From positions 1 through 64,000 of the forward strand of contig NZ_JASISW010000006.1 of assembly GCF_030063335.1 (NCBI RefSeq): 64,000 nucleotides of DNA, written 5' to 3'. This DNA is from Rhodococcus sp. G-MC3. Lineage in GTDB: Bacteria; Actinomycetota; Actinomycetes; Mycobacteriales; Mycobacteriaceae. Below, piece after piece: positions 16,475 to 25,509 of this stretch (position 1 is its first letter; the number at the start of each line of letters is the position of its first letter). The notes beneath the pieces were generated by a model. That model ran no database searches. It had not been told where the DNA came from and saw nothing but the letters and a program-made list of their open reading frames with translations. The translations under genes were made by a program, and so were the position numbers.

Positions 16475-16492
16475 ATCAATCACTACATTGAT
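16475..16492. promoter_or_regulatory. candidate ArsR operator
   Basis: ATCAAT and ATTGAT form a perfect 6-bp inverted repeat around CACTAC, extended by a T/A pair one base further out. It sits about 18-35 bases upstream of the ArsR start, a usual position for a dimeric winged-helix repressor. Confidence 0.5.
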
Positions 16493-16709
16493 TACGATAG
16501 GACCGCCAAGCACCGGAGTCAAGCGAAAGTCCGATTTGTGCCGAATGGCTGCGCGTCAGCCCTGCAAGTAAGATGGAAGAAACTTATACTCGCCGGCCGC
16601 GCACACGGCCAGCACAAAATTCCCCAACATTGTTCACCTACTCGACGCCGCCCAACGACCACCGCGTCTCCCACCAGGATGACGCGGCCAGAGACGACGG
16701 AGTATCTTT

Positions 16710-19553
16710 TTGCTCGCTATCTTGATCGCGCACACGGTCGCGGCCGTGTGCGCACCCTTACTGGTTCGCTGGTGGGGCCGAAACGCATTCTTCCCATTGG
16801 CACTCGTACCGCTCGTCAGCCTCGGTTGGGTATTCGCCAACTGGAACACCGAGCAATATGTGAACATCGAATGGGTCCCCGGACTCTCGATGAACATCGC
16901 GATGCGCTTCGACTCGCTGGCCGCGATCATGTCCCTGCTGGTACTGGGAATCGGCGCGCTGATTCTGCTGTACTGCGCCCGGTATTTCGAGAACGACGAA
17001 CCTCGGCTCGGGCAGTTCGCCGCCGAGATGGTCGCATTTTCCGGTGCCATGTTCGGCCTCATCACCAGCGACAACATGCTCGTTCTCTACATCTTCTGGG
17101 AAATCACGACCGTGCTGTCGTTCCTGCTCGTCGGCCACTACGCCGAGCGCGCATCCTCGCGCCGAGCGGCAACGCAGGCACTGCTGGTCACCACCGCCGG
17201 CGGACTCGCGATGCTGGTCGGCATCATCATCCTCGGCCAGGTCGCGGGCACTTACAATCTGTCCGACGTCATCTCGAACGCACCGTCCGGCTGGCTACCC
17301 GGCGTCGCGGTCGTGTTGATCCTGATCGGCGCACTGTCGAAGTCTGCGATCGTGCCGATGCACTTCTGGCTCCCCGGCGCGATGGCCGCGCCCACCCCGG
17401 TCAGCGGATACCTGCACGCGGCGGCCATGGTGAAGGCTGGCATCTACCTGGTCGCCCGGCTTGCTCCCGGCTTCGCCGACTCCGGCCCCTGGCGCGCAAC
17501 GATCATCACCCTCGGATTGCTTTCGATGATCCTGGCGGGATGGCGAGCACTACGAGCCTTCGACCTCAAACTCATCCTCGCGTTCGGCACGGTCAGCCAG
17601 CTGGGATTCCTGATGGTTCTCGTCGGCATCGGAACCGAGAAGGCCATGCTCGCCGGGCTCACCATGGTGATCGCGCACGCGATGTTCAAGGCAACGCTCT
17701 TCATGGTCGTCGGCATCATCGATCACACCACCGGCACACGCGACATCCGCAAGCTTGCCCACCTGGGAAAGAAACTTCCGGTCCTCGGGTCGATCGCTGC
17801 CCTCGCGGCGGCCAGCATGGCGGGACTTCCGCCGTTCCTCGGTTTCGTCGGCAAGGAAACCGCATTGTCCGCGGTCATCGGATCCCCGGCACTGAATCCT
17901 CTCGTCAGCGCTGCCGTCGTTGCAGGTCTGGTCATCGGGTCGATCCTCACGGTGACCTACAGCATCCGATTCGTGTGGGGCGCGTTCGGCCGCAAGCAAC
18001 TCGTGCGACCGAGCCCCGCGGTCAAGAACCTGCACGCGCCAACGGCGCTGTTCCTTGCCGCACCGGCATTCCTCGCGGTGCTCGGAGTCGTCGCGGGCAT
18101 CTTCTCCCCCGTCGTCGATCGCATCGTCAGCCCGTACGCGCGGACCGTCGACGACTATGGGCAGGCGTCGTACCATCTCGCGCTGTGGCACGGCTTCAAC
18201 CTGCCGCTCGGCCTGACGGTGATCGTCGTGACCGGTGGTGTCGGGCTCTTCATCGCGCACCGCATACTGAACCGCCTCAAGTTCGAGCACCCACCGCTCG
18301 GTAACGCCGACCGCGTCTACGACGCCGTCCTCAAGGGCATGGACACCATCTCCATCCGATTGACCGGAACCACGCAGCGCGGTTCGCTGCCGCTCACCCA
18401 GGGCACGATCCTGTTGACCCTGGTGTTGTTGCCGATGATCCTGCTGGCCTTCGGCCGGGAACCGACACTCGACTTCATTCTGTTCGAGACACCGCTGCAA
18501 ATCATCGTCTCGGTGATCATGATCTCGGGAGCGCTCGGTGCCACGGTGATGCGCAACCGTCTCGCCAGCGTCATTCTCGTCGGCCTGACGGGCTACGCAT
18601 GCGGCGTCATCTTCGCCGTTCACGGCGCACCCGATCTGGCACTCACACAGTTCCTCGTCGAGACGCTGACATTGGTGGTCTTCGTTCTCGTACTACGGAA
18701 GCTGCCCGCGGAGGTCGACGATCGCGGTGCCGCCGGATCGCGTCTGCCCCGCGCCGCGTTGGCCGTTGCCGTCGGAGCCACCGTCACCGTTCTCGGCGCC
18801 TTCGCCATGAACGCCCGCAACACCGCACCCATCTCGCTGCAACTCCCCGACGCTGCGTACCGGCTCGGCGACGGTAAGAACATCGTCAACGTTCTGCTCG
18901 TCGACATCCGCGCGTGGGACACCCTCGGTGAGATCTCGGTATTGCTCGTCGCCGCCACTGGAGTCGCGAGCCTGGTGTTCCGCAATCGCAGATTCGGCAG
19001 CGCACCTCGCGTCGCCGACGCCCCGGCGACGGGCGGCGACAACGGCATTGGCTCGGACACAACGTGGCTTCTCGGTGGCGATCTGATCGATCCGCGTCAC
19101 CGTTCGCTCGTCCTCGAGGTGACAACGCGGTTGATCTTCCCGACGATCATGGTCCTGTCGGTGTACTTCTTCTTTTCCGGACACAATGCGCCCGGTGGTG
19201 GGTTCGCGGGCGGTCTGACGGCCGGTCTCGCGCTCGTGCTGCGCTACTTGGCCGGCGGGCGCTATGAACTCGGCGAGGCCGTACCGATCGACGCGGGCAA
19301 GATTCTCGGGCTCGGACTGGTCCTTGCCGCCGGAACCGCGATCAGTTCGCTGTTCCTCGGGGCGCCCGCACTCTCGTCCGCGACCCTAGAGCTGACGTTG
19401 CCGCTACTCGGCGACATCAAGATCGTCACCGCACTGTTCTTCGATCTCGGTGTCTACCTCATCGTGGTCGGTCTCGTACTCGACGTTCTCCGAAGTCTCG
19501 GCGCGCGTCTCGACGCACAGGTGGAAATGCAGAGCCAGGTGAACGCCCGATGA
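16710..19553 (+). CDS. mrpA: Mrp Na+/H+ antiporter subunit A fused to subunit B
   Basis: A 947-residue membrane protein from the TTG at 16710, with GGAG eight bases upstream. Residues 1-500 are the NuoL-like proton channel with MHFWLPGAMAAPTPVSGYLH and MVKAGIYL. A DUF4040/MbhD-like section (LIGYA-type helices, GAPDLALTQFLVETL) follows at about 625-660. The C-terminal 150 residues are MnhB-like (FFFSGHNAPGGGFAGGLTAG). MrpA/B fusion is common in Actinobacteria. It heads a seven-function operon with ATGA overlaps throughout, supporting cation/proton exchange for pH and Na+ homeostasis. Confidence 0.95.
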   Translation: MLAILIAHTVAAVCAPLLVRWWGRNAFFPLALVPLVSLGWVFANWNTEQYVNIEWVPGLSMNIAMRFDSLAAIMSLLVLGIGALILLYCARYFENDEPRLGQFAAEMVAFSGAMFGLITSDNMLVLYIFWEITTVLSFLLVGHYAERASSRRAATQALLVTTAGGLAMLVGIIILGQVAGTYNLSDVISNAPSGWLPGVAVVLILIGALSKSAIVPMHFWLPGAMAAPTPVSGYLHAAAMVKAGIYLVARLAPGFADSGPWRATIITLGLLSMILAGWRALRAFDLKLILAFGTVSQLGFLMVLVGIGTEKAMLAGLTMVIAHAMFKATLFMVVGIIDHTTGTRDIRKLAHLGKKLPVLGSIAALAAASMAGLPPFLGFVGKETALSAVIGSPALNPLVSAAVVAGLVIGSILTVTYSIRFVWGAFGRKQLVRPSPAVKNLHAPTALFLAAPAFLAVLGVVAGIFSPVVDRIVSPYARTVDDYGQASYHLALWHGFNLPLGLTVIVVTGGVGLFIAHRILNRLKFEHPPLGNADRVYDAVLKGMDTISIRLTGTTQRGSLPLTQGTILLTLVLLPMILLAFGREPTLDFILFETPLQIIVSVIMISGALGATVMRNRLASVILVGLTGYACGVIFAVHGAPDLALTQFLVETLTLVVFVLVLRKLPAEVDDRGAAGSRLPRAALAVAVGATVTVLGAFAMNARNTAPISLQLPDAAYRLGDGKNIVNVLLVDIRAWDTLGEISVLLVAATGVASLVFRNRRFGSAPRVADAPATGGDNGIGSDTTWLLGGDLIDPRHRSLVLEVTTRLIFPTIMVLSVYFFFSGHNAPGGGFAGGLTAGLALVLRYLAGGRYELGEAVPIDAGKILGLGLVLAAGTAISSLFLGAPALSSATLELTLPLLGDIKIVTALFFDLGVYLIVVGLVLDVLRSLGARLDAQVEMQSQVNAR

Positions 19554-20170
19554 CCGCAAATCTGGGAATGCTGATCGTGGTGGGCATCATGGTTGCCACC
19601 GGCGTCTACCTGCTGCTCGAGCGTTCGATCACGAAGATGCTGCTGGGTCTGATGCTGTTCGGCAACGGTGTGAACATCCTGATCCTCACCGTGGGTGGCC
19701 CGCCGGGAAATCCACCGATCGTCGGCAGGGACACCTCCATCCACGACACCATGGCAGATCCGTTGGCGCAGGCCATGATTCTCACGGCCATCGTCATCAC
19801 GATGGGCATTGCGGCGTTCGTGCTCGCGTTGGCGTATCGCTCCTTCACGCTCAACACGAAGGACGACGTCGAGAACGACCCGGAAGACACCAAGGTCTCC
19901 AAGCGGCGGACAATGGCCGAGGCCCCGGACCGAGACCGCTCGGACGACCCGGTCACCGGCGAACCCAGCTTCAGCGGCGACGCATTCGACTCACGCGGAA
20001 ACCCGATACCGATCGAGGATTTGAAGAATCTCGAAGATCTCGAATGCTACGAGGATCTACACGAGGGCGACTTCGACGACGATGACGACGACGAACCCGA
20101 TATGAGGGGTCTCGACGGTATCGATTCGGCTGTAGAAGACACATCGGCCGAGAAGGGAGACACGAAATGA
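19550..20170 (+). CDS. mrpC: Mrp antiporter subunit C with an acidic C-terminal extension
   Basis: A 206-residue protein. Residues 1-105 are NuoK-like MrpC with three helices (LLERSITKMLLGLMLFGNGV, ALAQAMILTAIVITMGIAAF). Typical MrpC is about 110-125 residues. Here about 95 extra residues form a polar tail with DDDDDDEPD and many Asp/Glu, expected to be disordered and cytoplasmic. It overlaps mrpA and mrpD by ATGA. The tail could be a regulatory or ion-buffering segment. Confidence 0.93.
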   Translation: MTANLGMLIVVGIMVATGVYLLLERSITKMLLGLMLFGNGVNILILTVGGPPGNPPIVGRDTSIHDTMADPLAQAMILTAIVITMGIAAFVLALAYRSFTLNTKDDVENDPEDTKVSKRRTMAEAPDRDRSDDPVTGEPSFSGDAFDSRGNPIPIEDLKNLEDLECYEDLHEGDFDDDDDDEPDMRGLDGIDSAVEDTSAEKGDTK

Positions 20171-21795
20171 CCGTCTCCACAGGCGCTATCGACGTCCTCA
20201 CCCCGCTACCCGTTCTGTTTCCGTTGTTCGCCGCCGCCCTCACGCTCGTCCTCGGTCGCCGGCCACGCGCGCAGCGGTTCATCACCGTCGTCGCGCTGAC
20301 CGCGGTGGTCGCCGTTTCCGGCATGCTGCTCTACCTCGCAGACCGCGACGGCACGCACGCGCTGCAGGTGGGCGGTTGGGATTCACCGATCGGTATTTCC
20401 CTCGTGGTGGACCGACTGTCGGCGATGATGCTGGTCGTCAGCACGATCGTGCTTCTCGCCGTCATGATCTACTCGATCGGGCAGGGCATTCGCGACGGCA
20501 ACGACAACCAGCCGGTGTCGATCTTCCTCCCGACCTATCTCGCGCTGACCGCGGGAATTTGCAACGCCTTCCTCGCGGGCGATCTGTTCAACCTGTACGT
20601 CGGATTCGAGGTCCTGCTCGCCGCATCATTCGTGCTGTTGACTCTGGGAGCCAGCGCGGACCGCGTTCGAGCCGGCGTTTCCTACGTCATGGTGTCGATG
20701 GTGTCCTCGTTGATCTTCCTGATCGGCATCGCACTCGTTTACGCCGCGACCGGCACCTTGAACCTGGCGCATATGGCGACTCGTCTCGACGACATACCGA
20801 CGGGCACCAGAACCGCGATATTCGCCGTTCTGCTCGTCGCGTTCGGCATCAAGGCTGCGGTGTTCCCGCTCTCGACCTGGCTACCCGACTCCTACCCGAC
20901 GGCCCCTGCGCCGGTCACCGCGGTGTTCGCTGGACTGCTGACGAAAGTCGGTGTGTACGCGATCATCCGCGCGCACACGTTGTTGTTCCCTGACGGCTCC
21001 CTCGACAACGTACTGATGGTCTGTGGCCTGCTCACGATGCTCGTCGGCATCTTCGGCTCGATAGCCCAGAGCGACATAAAGCGTCTGCTCTCGTTCACCC
21101 TCGTCAGCCACATCGGCTACATGGTGTTCGGCGTCGCACTGTCCACGCAGTCGGGATTGTCCGGCGCGATCTATTACGTCGCACATCACATCATCGTGCA
21201 GACCACATTGTTCCTGGTCGTCGGACTCATCGAGCGTCAGGCAGGCTCGTCGTCGCTACGACGCCTCGGCGGGCTCGCTGCAGCGAGCCCGGTGCTGGCC
21301 ATCGTGTTCCTGGTCCCGGCGCTCAACCTGGGCGGCATTCCGCCGTTCTCGGGATTCATCGGTAAGGTCGCGCTGCTGCAGGCAGGCACCGCCCAGGGCA
21401 GCGTGCTGGCCTGGATCCTCGTCGCGGGCGGCACCGTCACCAGCTTGCTGACGCTCTACGTCGTCGCTCGAGTCTGGACCAAAGCGTTCTGGCGGGCTCG
21501 CGCCGACGCCCCCGAGGGTGAGCTTGCAGACAACAGCCCGTCTGCTTTGATCGATGACTCCAACGACATCCAGCTCGCCGATCGCGAGGACGTCGGCAAG
21601 ATGCCGGCCTTCATGCTGATCCCGACGATCGGGCTGGTGATCGTCGGACTCGCACTGACGGTCTTCGCCGGGCGCATCATCGACATCAGCGACCGGGCTG
21701 CGGCGGACCTGCGTGACCGATCGGTGTACATCGACGCGGTTCGCGGCGCAGAATTTCTCGGAGACCCAAGCGCCGAAGCAGCGGAGGGCAAATGA
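20167..21795 (+). CDS. mrpD: Mrp antiporter subunit D
   Basis: A 542-residue NuoM/N-like subunit with about 14 helices. Conserved features are FNLYVGFEVLLAASFVLL (Glu in TM5), FGIKAAVFPLSTWLPDSYPT, AGLLTKVGVYAIIR (Lys) and LSGAIYYVAHHIIVQTTLF. It forms part of the proton path with MrpA. A hydrophilic insertion near the C-terminus (EGELADNSPSALIDDSNDIQ) is longer than I would expect. It is coupled by ATGA to mrpC and mrpE. Confidence 0.95.
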   Translation: MTVSTGAIDVLTPLPVLFPLFAAALTLVLGRRPRAQRFITVVALTAVVAVSGMLLYLADRDGTHALQVGGWDSPIGISLVVDRLSAMMLVVSTIVLLAVMIYSIGQGIRDGNDNQPVSIFLPTYLALTAGICNAFLAGDLFNLYVGFEVLLAASFVLLTLGASADRVRAGVSYVMVSMVSSLIFLIGIALVYAATGTLNLAHMATRLDDIPTGTRTAIFAVLLVAFGIKAAVFPLSTWLPDSYPTAPAPVTAVFAGLLTKVGVYAIIRAHTLLFPDGSLDNVLMVCGLLTMLVGIFGSIAQSDIKRLLSFTLVSHIGYMVFGVALSTQSGLSGAIYYVAHHIIVQTTLFLVVGLIERQAGSSSLRRLGGLAAASPVLAIVFLVPALNLGGIPPFSGFIGKVALLQAGTAQGSVLAWILVAGGTVTSLLTLYVVARVWTKAFWRARADAPEGELADNSPSALIDDSNDIQLADREDVGKMPAFMLIPTIGLVIVGLALTVFAGRIIDISDRAAADLRDRSVYIDAVRGAEFLGDPSAEAAEGK

Positions 21796-22439
21796 AGCAT
21801 CTGAACCGCTTTTCGCTCCTCCGGCTCTGGACGTTGGCCTGGCTGACCTCGGTGTGGGTGTTGTTGTGGGGCAACGTCAGTCCAGCGAACATCCTGGGCG
21901 GCATCGCCGTCGGACTCGGCATCATGATGCTCCTTCCGTTGCCGAAGGTTCCGGTCGAAGGCCGAATCCACCTGCGGTCCATCCTGACTCTGACCGGCGT
22001 GTTCTTTTATTACGCAGCCGAATCCAGCCTGAGCGTCGCGTGGCTCGCCGTGCGGCCTCAATCGCCTCCGGTGACCGGCGTCCTCCGCTGCCGCATCGCC
22101 ATCAAGTCGGATCTCGTCCTCACATTGTTCGTGGACGCGATGAACTTGGTTCCAGGCACAATGGTTTTGGAAATCGACCAGACTCGTCGATTGCTGTATG
22201 TCCATGTGTTGGACATGGGCAGCCAGAAGTCCGTGGACAGCTTCTACGCCTACGTCAGGCATCTCGAAAGGCTCTTCATCGCGGCATTCGAGCGTGAGAC
22301 CGACTGGAGGCCGAGCCCGCTGCACTTCCAGGAGTACGAGCGCTACCACGGAGTCCTCGGCGACGACATCACGACGCCTCCCGAGGGTCGCCGGGACGAC
22401 AAAAAAATCGACGACGAACGAGAGGGGAAGTGGACATGA
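21792..22439 (+). CDS. mrpE: Mrp antiporter subunit E
   Basis: A 215-residue MnhE-type protein with two to three N-terminal helices (LAWLTSVWVLLWGNVSPANI) and a cytoplasmic C-terminal domain with LTLFVDAMNLVPGTMVLEID and LYVHVLDM. It is slightly longer than usual because of a charged tail (RRDDKKIDDEREGK). It assembles with the other Mrp subunits. Its stop overlaps the mrpF ATG. Confidence 0.93.
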   Translation: MKHLNRFSLLRLWTLAWLTSVWVLLWGNVSPANILGGIAVGLGIMMLLPLPKVPVEGRIHLRSILTLTGVFFYYAAESSLSVAWLAVRPQSPPVTGVLRCRIAIKSDLVLTLFVDAMNLVPGTMVLEIDQTRRLLYVHVLDMGSQKSVDSFYAYVRHLERLFIAAFERETDWRPSPLHFQEYERYHGVLGDDITTPPEGRRDDKKIDDEREGKWT

Positions 22440-22693
22440 CCGTCGTACTGGCCATCGCAGGGATTCTGCTGATCGCCGCAGCCGTCATCACTGCCTATCG
22501 GTTGTTGGACGGACCGAGCACTCTCGATCGTCTCGTCGCAATGGACACAATTCTCGCTGTGTCGATGTGCGGGCTTGCCGTGTGGTCGGTCTACAGCCTC
22601 GACACCACCATTGTTCCGGCGATCGTCGCGCTGTCGCTGGTGAGCTTCGTCGGTTCGGTCAGCGTTGCGCGATTCAGGGTGAGGGACGAATGA
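22436..22693 (+). CDS. mrpF: Mrp antiporter subunit F
   Basis: An 85-residue protein with three helices. The ATG at 22436 makes the same ATGA overlap used across the operon and is preferred over the GTG at 22430. The motif YRLLDGPSTLDRLVAMDTIL is the MnhF signature. Confidence 0.93.
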   Translation: MTVVLAIAGILLIAAAVITAYRLLDGPSTLDRLVAMDTILAVSMCGLAVWSVYSLDTTIVPAIVALSLVSFVGSVSVARFRVRDE

Positions 22694-23031
22694 ACATGAT
22701 TCTGGAAGTGATCTCAGCAGTTCTGATCCTGATGGGAGCAACTCTTGCGTTCACTGCCGCTGTTGGCATCGTCCGTTTTCCCGACACACTCTCTCGCATG
22801 CACGCGGCGACCAAACCCCAGGTCGTTGGTCTGATTCTGGTACTGACCGGCGCTGTGATCCAACTGCGCGGCAACGTCGACATTTGGATGCTCGTCTTGG
22901 TCGGAGTGTTCACCCTGGTCACCGCGCCGGTGATCGCGCACGCCGTCGGCCGCGTCGCCTACCGCGAGCAGCGAGGCCGTGACGGCCTGCTCATTGTCAA
23001 CGAGATGGAGCCGGACGAGTCGGACCAATGA
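22690..23031 (+). CDS. mrpG: Mrp antiporter subunit G
   Basis: A 113-residue protein with three helices and the MnhG motif IVRFPDTLSRMHAATKPQVV. It closes the operon. Its last 35 bp overlap the convergent PAP2 gene, so antisense transcription may meet at this 3' end. Confidence 0.93.
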   Translation: MNMILEVISAVLILMGATLAFTAAVGIVRFPDTLSRMHAATKPQVVGLILVLTGAVIQLRGNVDIWMLVLVGVFTLVTAPVIAHAVGRVAYREQRGRDGLLIVNEMEPDESDQ

Positions 23032-24340
23032 GTGTTTGCCCGCCCCACGTCGCGAACACGCTTCCTGGGGCGGCGAAGAACGTTGCGTAGAACATTCCGA
23101 CGACGGTACCCATCGCGAGAAGGATCGCCGGGCCGAACAGTTCGGGGTACTCCGCGAACGGCACCGCGAGGTAGCGGTAGCTCAGCAGGAGCAACACCAA
23201 GACCGCTGATCCGTAACCGACGAGCCGAATTCGCGCCCGGTCCCAGCCTCGCTCGGGATCACGAAGCATCGATTCCAAGGTCAGGCAGAGCACGACACCG
23301 GCAACGAGGTCGATGCCGTAGTGGTAGCCGAACCCCAACGTTGCTACCAGCGTGCACACGAGCCAGGTGGTGCCCCCAGCACGCAACCACCACGGACCCT
23401 GACGCGAATGGATGAACAAGCTCAGCGCCCACGCAGTGTGCAGACTGGGCATGCAGTTACGCGGCGTCTCGGCGTCGAACGGAATTTTCGTCGGTGAGTC
23501 GTCGAACGGGACGATCGCCGGCCATAGGTTACCGATCTCAAAGCCTTGACCTGCCGGACCGAAAGCGAACATCGGCCCGACGACCGGAAACAGGATGTAG
23601 AAGACCGGCCCGACCAGACCGATCAACAGGAACGTCCGGACGAGGTAGTGCGACGGCCACGCGCGTCCCGATGCAACTCCGCGCAATTGATAAATGGCGA
23701 TGGCGATAGCAGCGATCGGTAGCTGGATGTACACCCAGTGCAGAACCGCGTAGGCGGGCGGACCGAGCGCCTCCAGCGCGCTTCCGACGACCCATGAGGG
23801 GTTGCCGAGTGCGTGATCGGCGAGTTGGGCGTACTCGTCGAGAACGTAGGGCCGAACGATCGTGGTGATGTGGAGCCAGGTGTCGCCCACCTTGGTGGCG
23901 AGGATCAACAGGCAACCAAGGCACACGGACCGCACTCCGCCGACGTCTCGCCGCCAGAGGGTGTAGGCGGCAAGGCCTGCCAGCACGATGACAGCTCCGT
24001 TGCCGACCGAAAACGGACGCCCGGACTCCACCCGTACCAGTGCTCCGACGACGTCGATGCCGACCGCGATGGACAACGCCCGAATTCGGGTGGTCGTGTT
24101 CACTCCGATGAGCGCCAGGGCCAGACCACCCCACGGCACCGCCATCGATTTGGGTGTTCCTGCAAAGTCGTTCCAGATGCTGGGGACCGGCCCGGAGAAT
24201 CCTTGGATCCACGCCACAAGCTGCAGCGTTCCCAGAAACAGCACAACGGCCACTGCGCCTACGCCGTACATCCGTAGGGCCCCCGGCGCCGCTTTCTCGG
24301 CGCACGTGGGCCTCTCGTCCCCCTGAAGCACGTCGTTCAT
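22997..24340 (-). CDS. PAP2-superfamily membrane phosphatase/transferase
   Basis: A 447-residue protein with about 10-12 helices. Phosphatase-like motifs C2 and C3 are PRNCMPSLHTAWALSLF and GYHYGIDLVAGVVL, with catalytic histidines in SLH and YHYGID. This Aur1/inositol-phosphotransferase-like variant usually acts on lipid phosphates or transfers phosphoinositol headgroups in mycobacteria-like envelopes. Its 3' end overlaps mrpG. The stretch to the next gene (24341-24378) is short and empty. Confidence 0.88.
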   Translation of the reverse strand: MNDVLQGDERPTCAEKAAPGALRMYGVGAVAVVLFLGTLQLVAWIQGFSGPVPSIWNDFAGTPKSMAVPWGGLALALIGVNTTTRIRALSIAVGIDVVGALVRVESGRPFSVGNGAVIVLAGLAAYTLWRRDVGGVRSVCLGCLLILATKVGDTWLHITTIVRPYVLDEYAQLADHALGNPSWVVGSALEALGPPAYAVLHWVYIQLPIAAIAIAIYQLRGVASGRAWPSHYLVRTFLLIGLVGPVFYILFPVVGPMFAFGPAGQGFEIGNLWPAIVPFDDSPTKIPFDAETPRNCMPSLHTAWALSLFIHSRQGPWWLRAGGTTWLVCTLVATLGFGYHYGIDLVAGVVLCLTLESMLRDPERGWDRARIRLVGYGSAVLVLLLLSYRYLAVPFAEYPELFGPAILLAMGTVVGMFYATFFAAPGSVFATWGGQTLIGPTRPAPSR

Positions 24341-24378
24341 AGTAAACGGTAAATGAACGAAGGATTACATCGGGAAGA

Positions 24379-25509
24379 TCACGATTGCAGGTCGGTCACC
24401 AGCGACTCGACGACGGCACGCAGATTTCCACCCGCGGCAGCGGCGACTTTCCGCTGCCGTTGATACGACGCCCCACGTCGCGGAATCTCCGCTACCGACG
24501 CCAATTCGTCGGCGCAACCAAGGCGCGCGGCCGTCGGAGCCAGCTTCTCGAGCAGGTCGTTCAGATCGTCGGTGACCAGGCGTTCATTGCTGTCGGCGTC
24601 GAGGATGATCTCGGCCTCCAGGCCATATCTGGCCGCACGCCACTTGTTCTCCTGGACGTGCCACGGCGGCATGCTCGGAAGCTCCTCGCCCCGTTCGAGA
24701 CGTTCATCGAGGTCGACGATGAGGCAGTGCGTCAACGCGACCAACGCGGCCAACTCACGTTTTGTGGATGCACCGTCGCACACCCGCACCTCGATGGTGC
24801 CCCACTTCGGGGCGGGCCGTATGTCCCAGTGCATTCCACCGAGTTGCTCGATGACGCCGGTCTTCATCTGGTCACGGACGAAACCTTCGAACTGCGACCA
24901 GTCCTCGAACTGGAACGGCAGGCCCGCGGTCGGCAGTTGCTGGAACATCAACGCTCGGTTGCTCGCGTAACCGGTGTCGTTGCCCGCCCAGATCGGCGAC
25001 GAGGCCGACAGTGCCAGCAGATGCGGATACTGCAGCAGCAGCGAGTTCAGGATCGGGAACACCTTGTCGGGCGAGGACACGCCCACATGAACGTGCACTC
25101 CCCAGATGAGCATCTGGCGACCCCACCACTGGGTGCGCGCGATCAACTCGTCGTAGCTCGGTGAGCGCGTCAGGACCTGCGTCGACCATTCCGCGAACGG
25201 ATGCGTTCCGGCGGAGAAAAGATCGATCCCGAGAGGATCAGCCGCACGCCGAACAAGATCGAGCGATTCGCTCAGATCGTCCATTGCTTCACCGACGTTC
25301 CCGCACACGCCCGTGACGAGTTCGACGGTATTGCGCAGAAGCTCCTTGGTTACACGTGGCGTCTCACCGGCGATGGCGGTGACGCCGTCCATGACCTCGG
25401 CGGCCGAGTTGACCAGATCGAGTGATGCTTTGTCCACCAACGCGATCTCCCACTCGACGCCGAGCGTCGGGCGGGGCGAGGAGTTGAAGTGGATCCGCGG
25501 CGCCGCCAC
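24379..25509 (-). CDS. glutamate--cysteine ligase type 2 family (YbdK-like) protein
   Basis: A 376-residue carboxylate-amine ligase. It starts with GTG at 25509 directly after the sodC stop. The nucleotide/metal site motifs are LGVEWEIALVD, SAGTHPFAEW and WGVHVHVGVSSPDKV, with ASSPIWAGNDTGY in the middle. Family members show weak gamma-glutamylcysteine synthetase activity. Since these bacteria make mycothiol, the physiological product is uncertain. It follows sodC with zero spacing, as Rv0432-Rv0433 in M. tuberculosis. Confidence 0.9.
   Translation of the reverse strand: MAAPRIHFNSSPRPTLGVEWEIALVDKASLDLVNSAAEVMDGVTAIAGETPRVTKELLRNTVELVTGVCGNVGEAMDDLSESLDLVRRAADPLGIDLFSAGTHPFAEWSTQVLTRSPSYDELIARTQWWGRQMLIWGVHVHVGVSSPDKVFPILNSLLLQYPHLLALSASSPIWAGNDTGYASNRALMFQQLPTAGLPFQFEDWSQFEGFVRDQMKTGVIEQLGGMHWDIRPAPKWGTIEVRVCDGASTKRELAALVALTHCLIVDLDERLERGEELPSMPPWHVQENKWRAARYGLEAEIILDADSNERLVTDDLNDLLEKLAPTAARLGCADELASVAEIPRRGASYQRQRKVAAAAGGNLRAVVESLVTDLQS

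Noticed and set aside
16538..18304. 588-codon plus-strand frame overlapping mrpA in another frame
   Set aside because: Composition is Arg/His-rich and it competes with the clear NuoL-like reading frame of mrpA.
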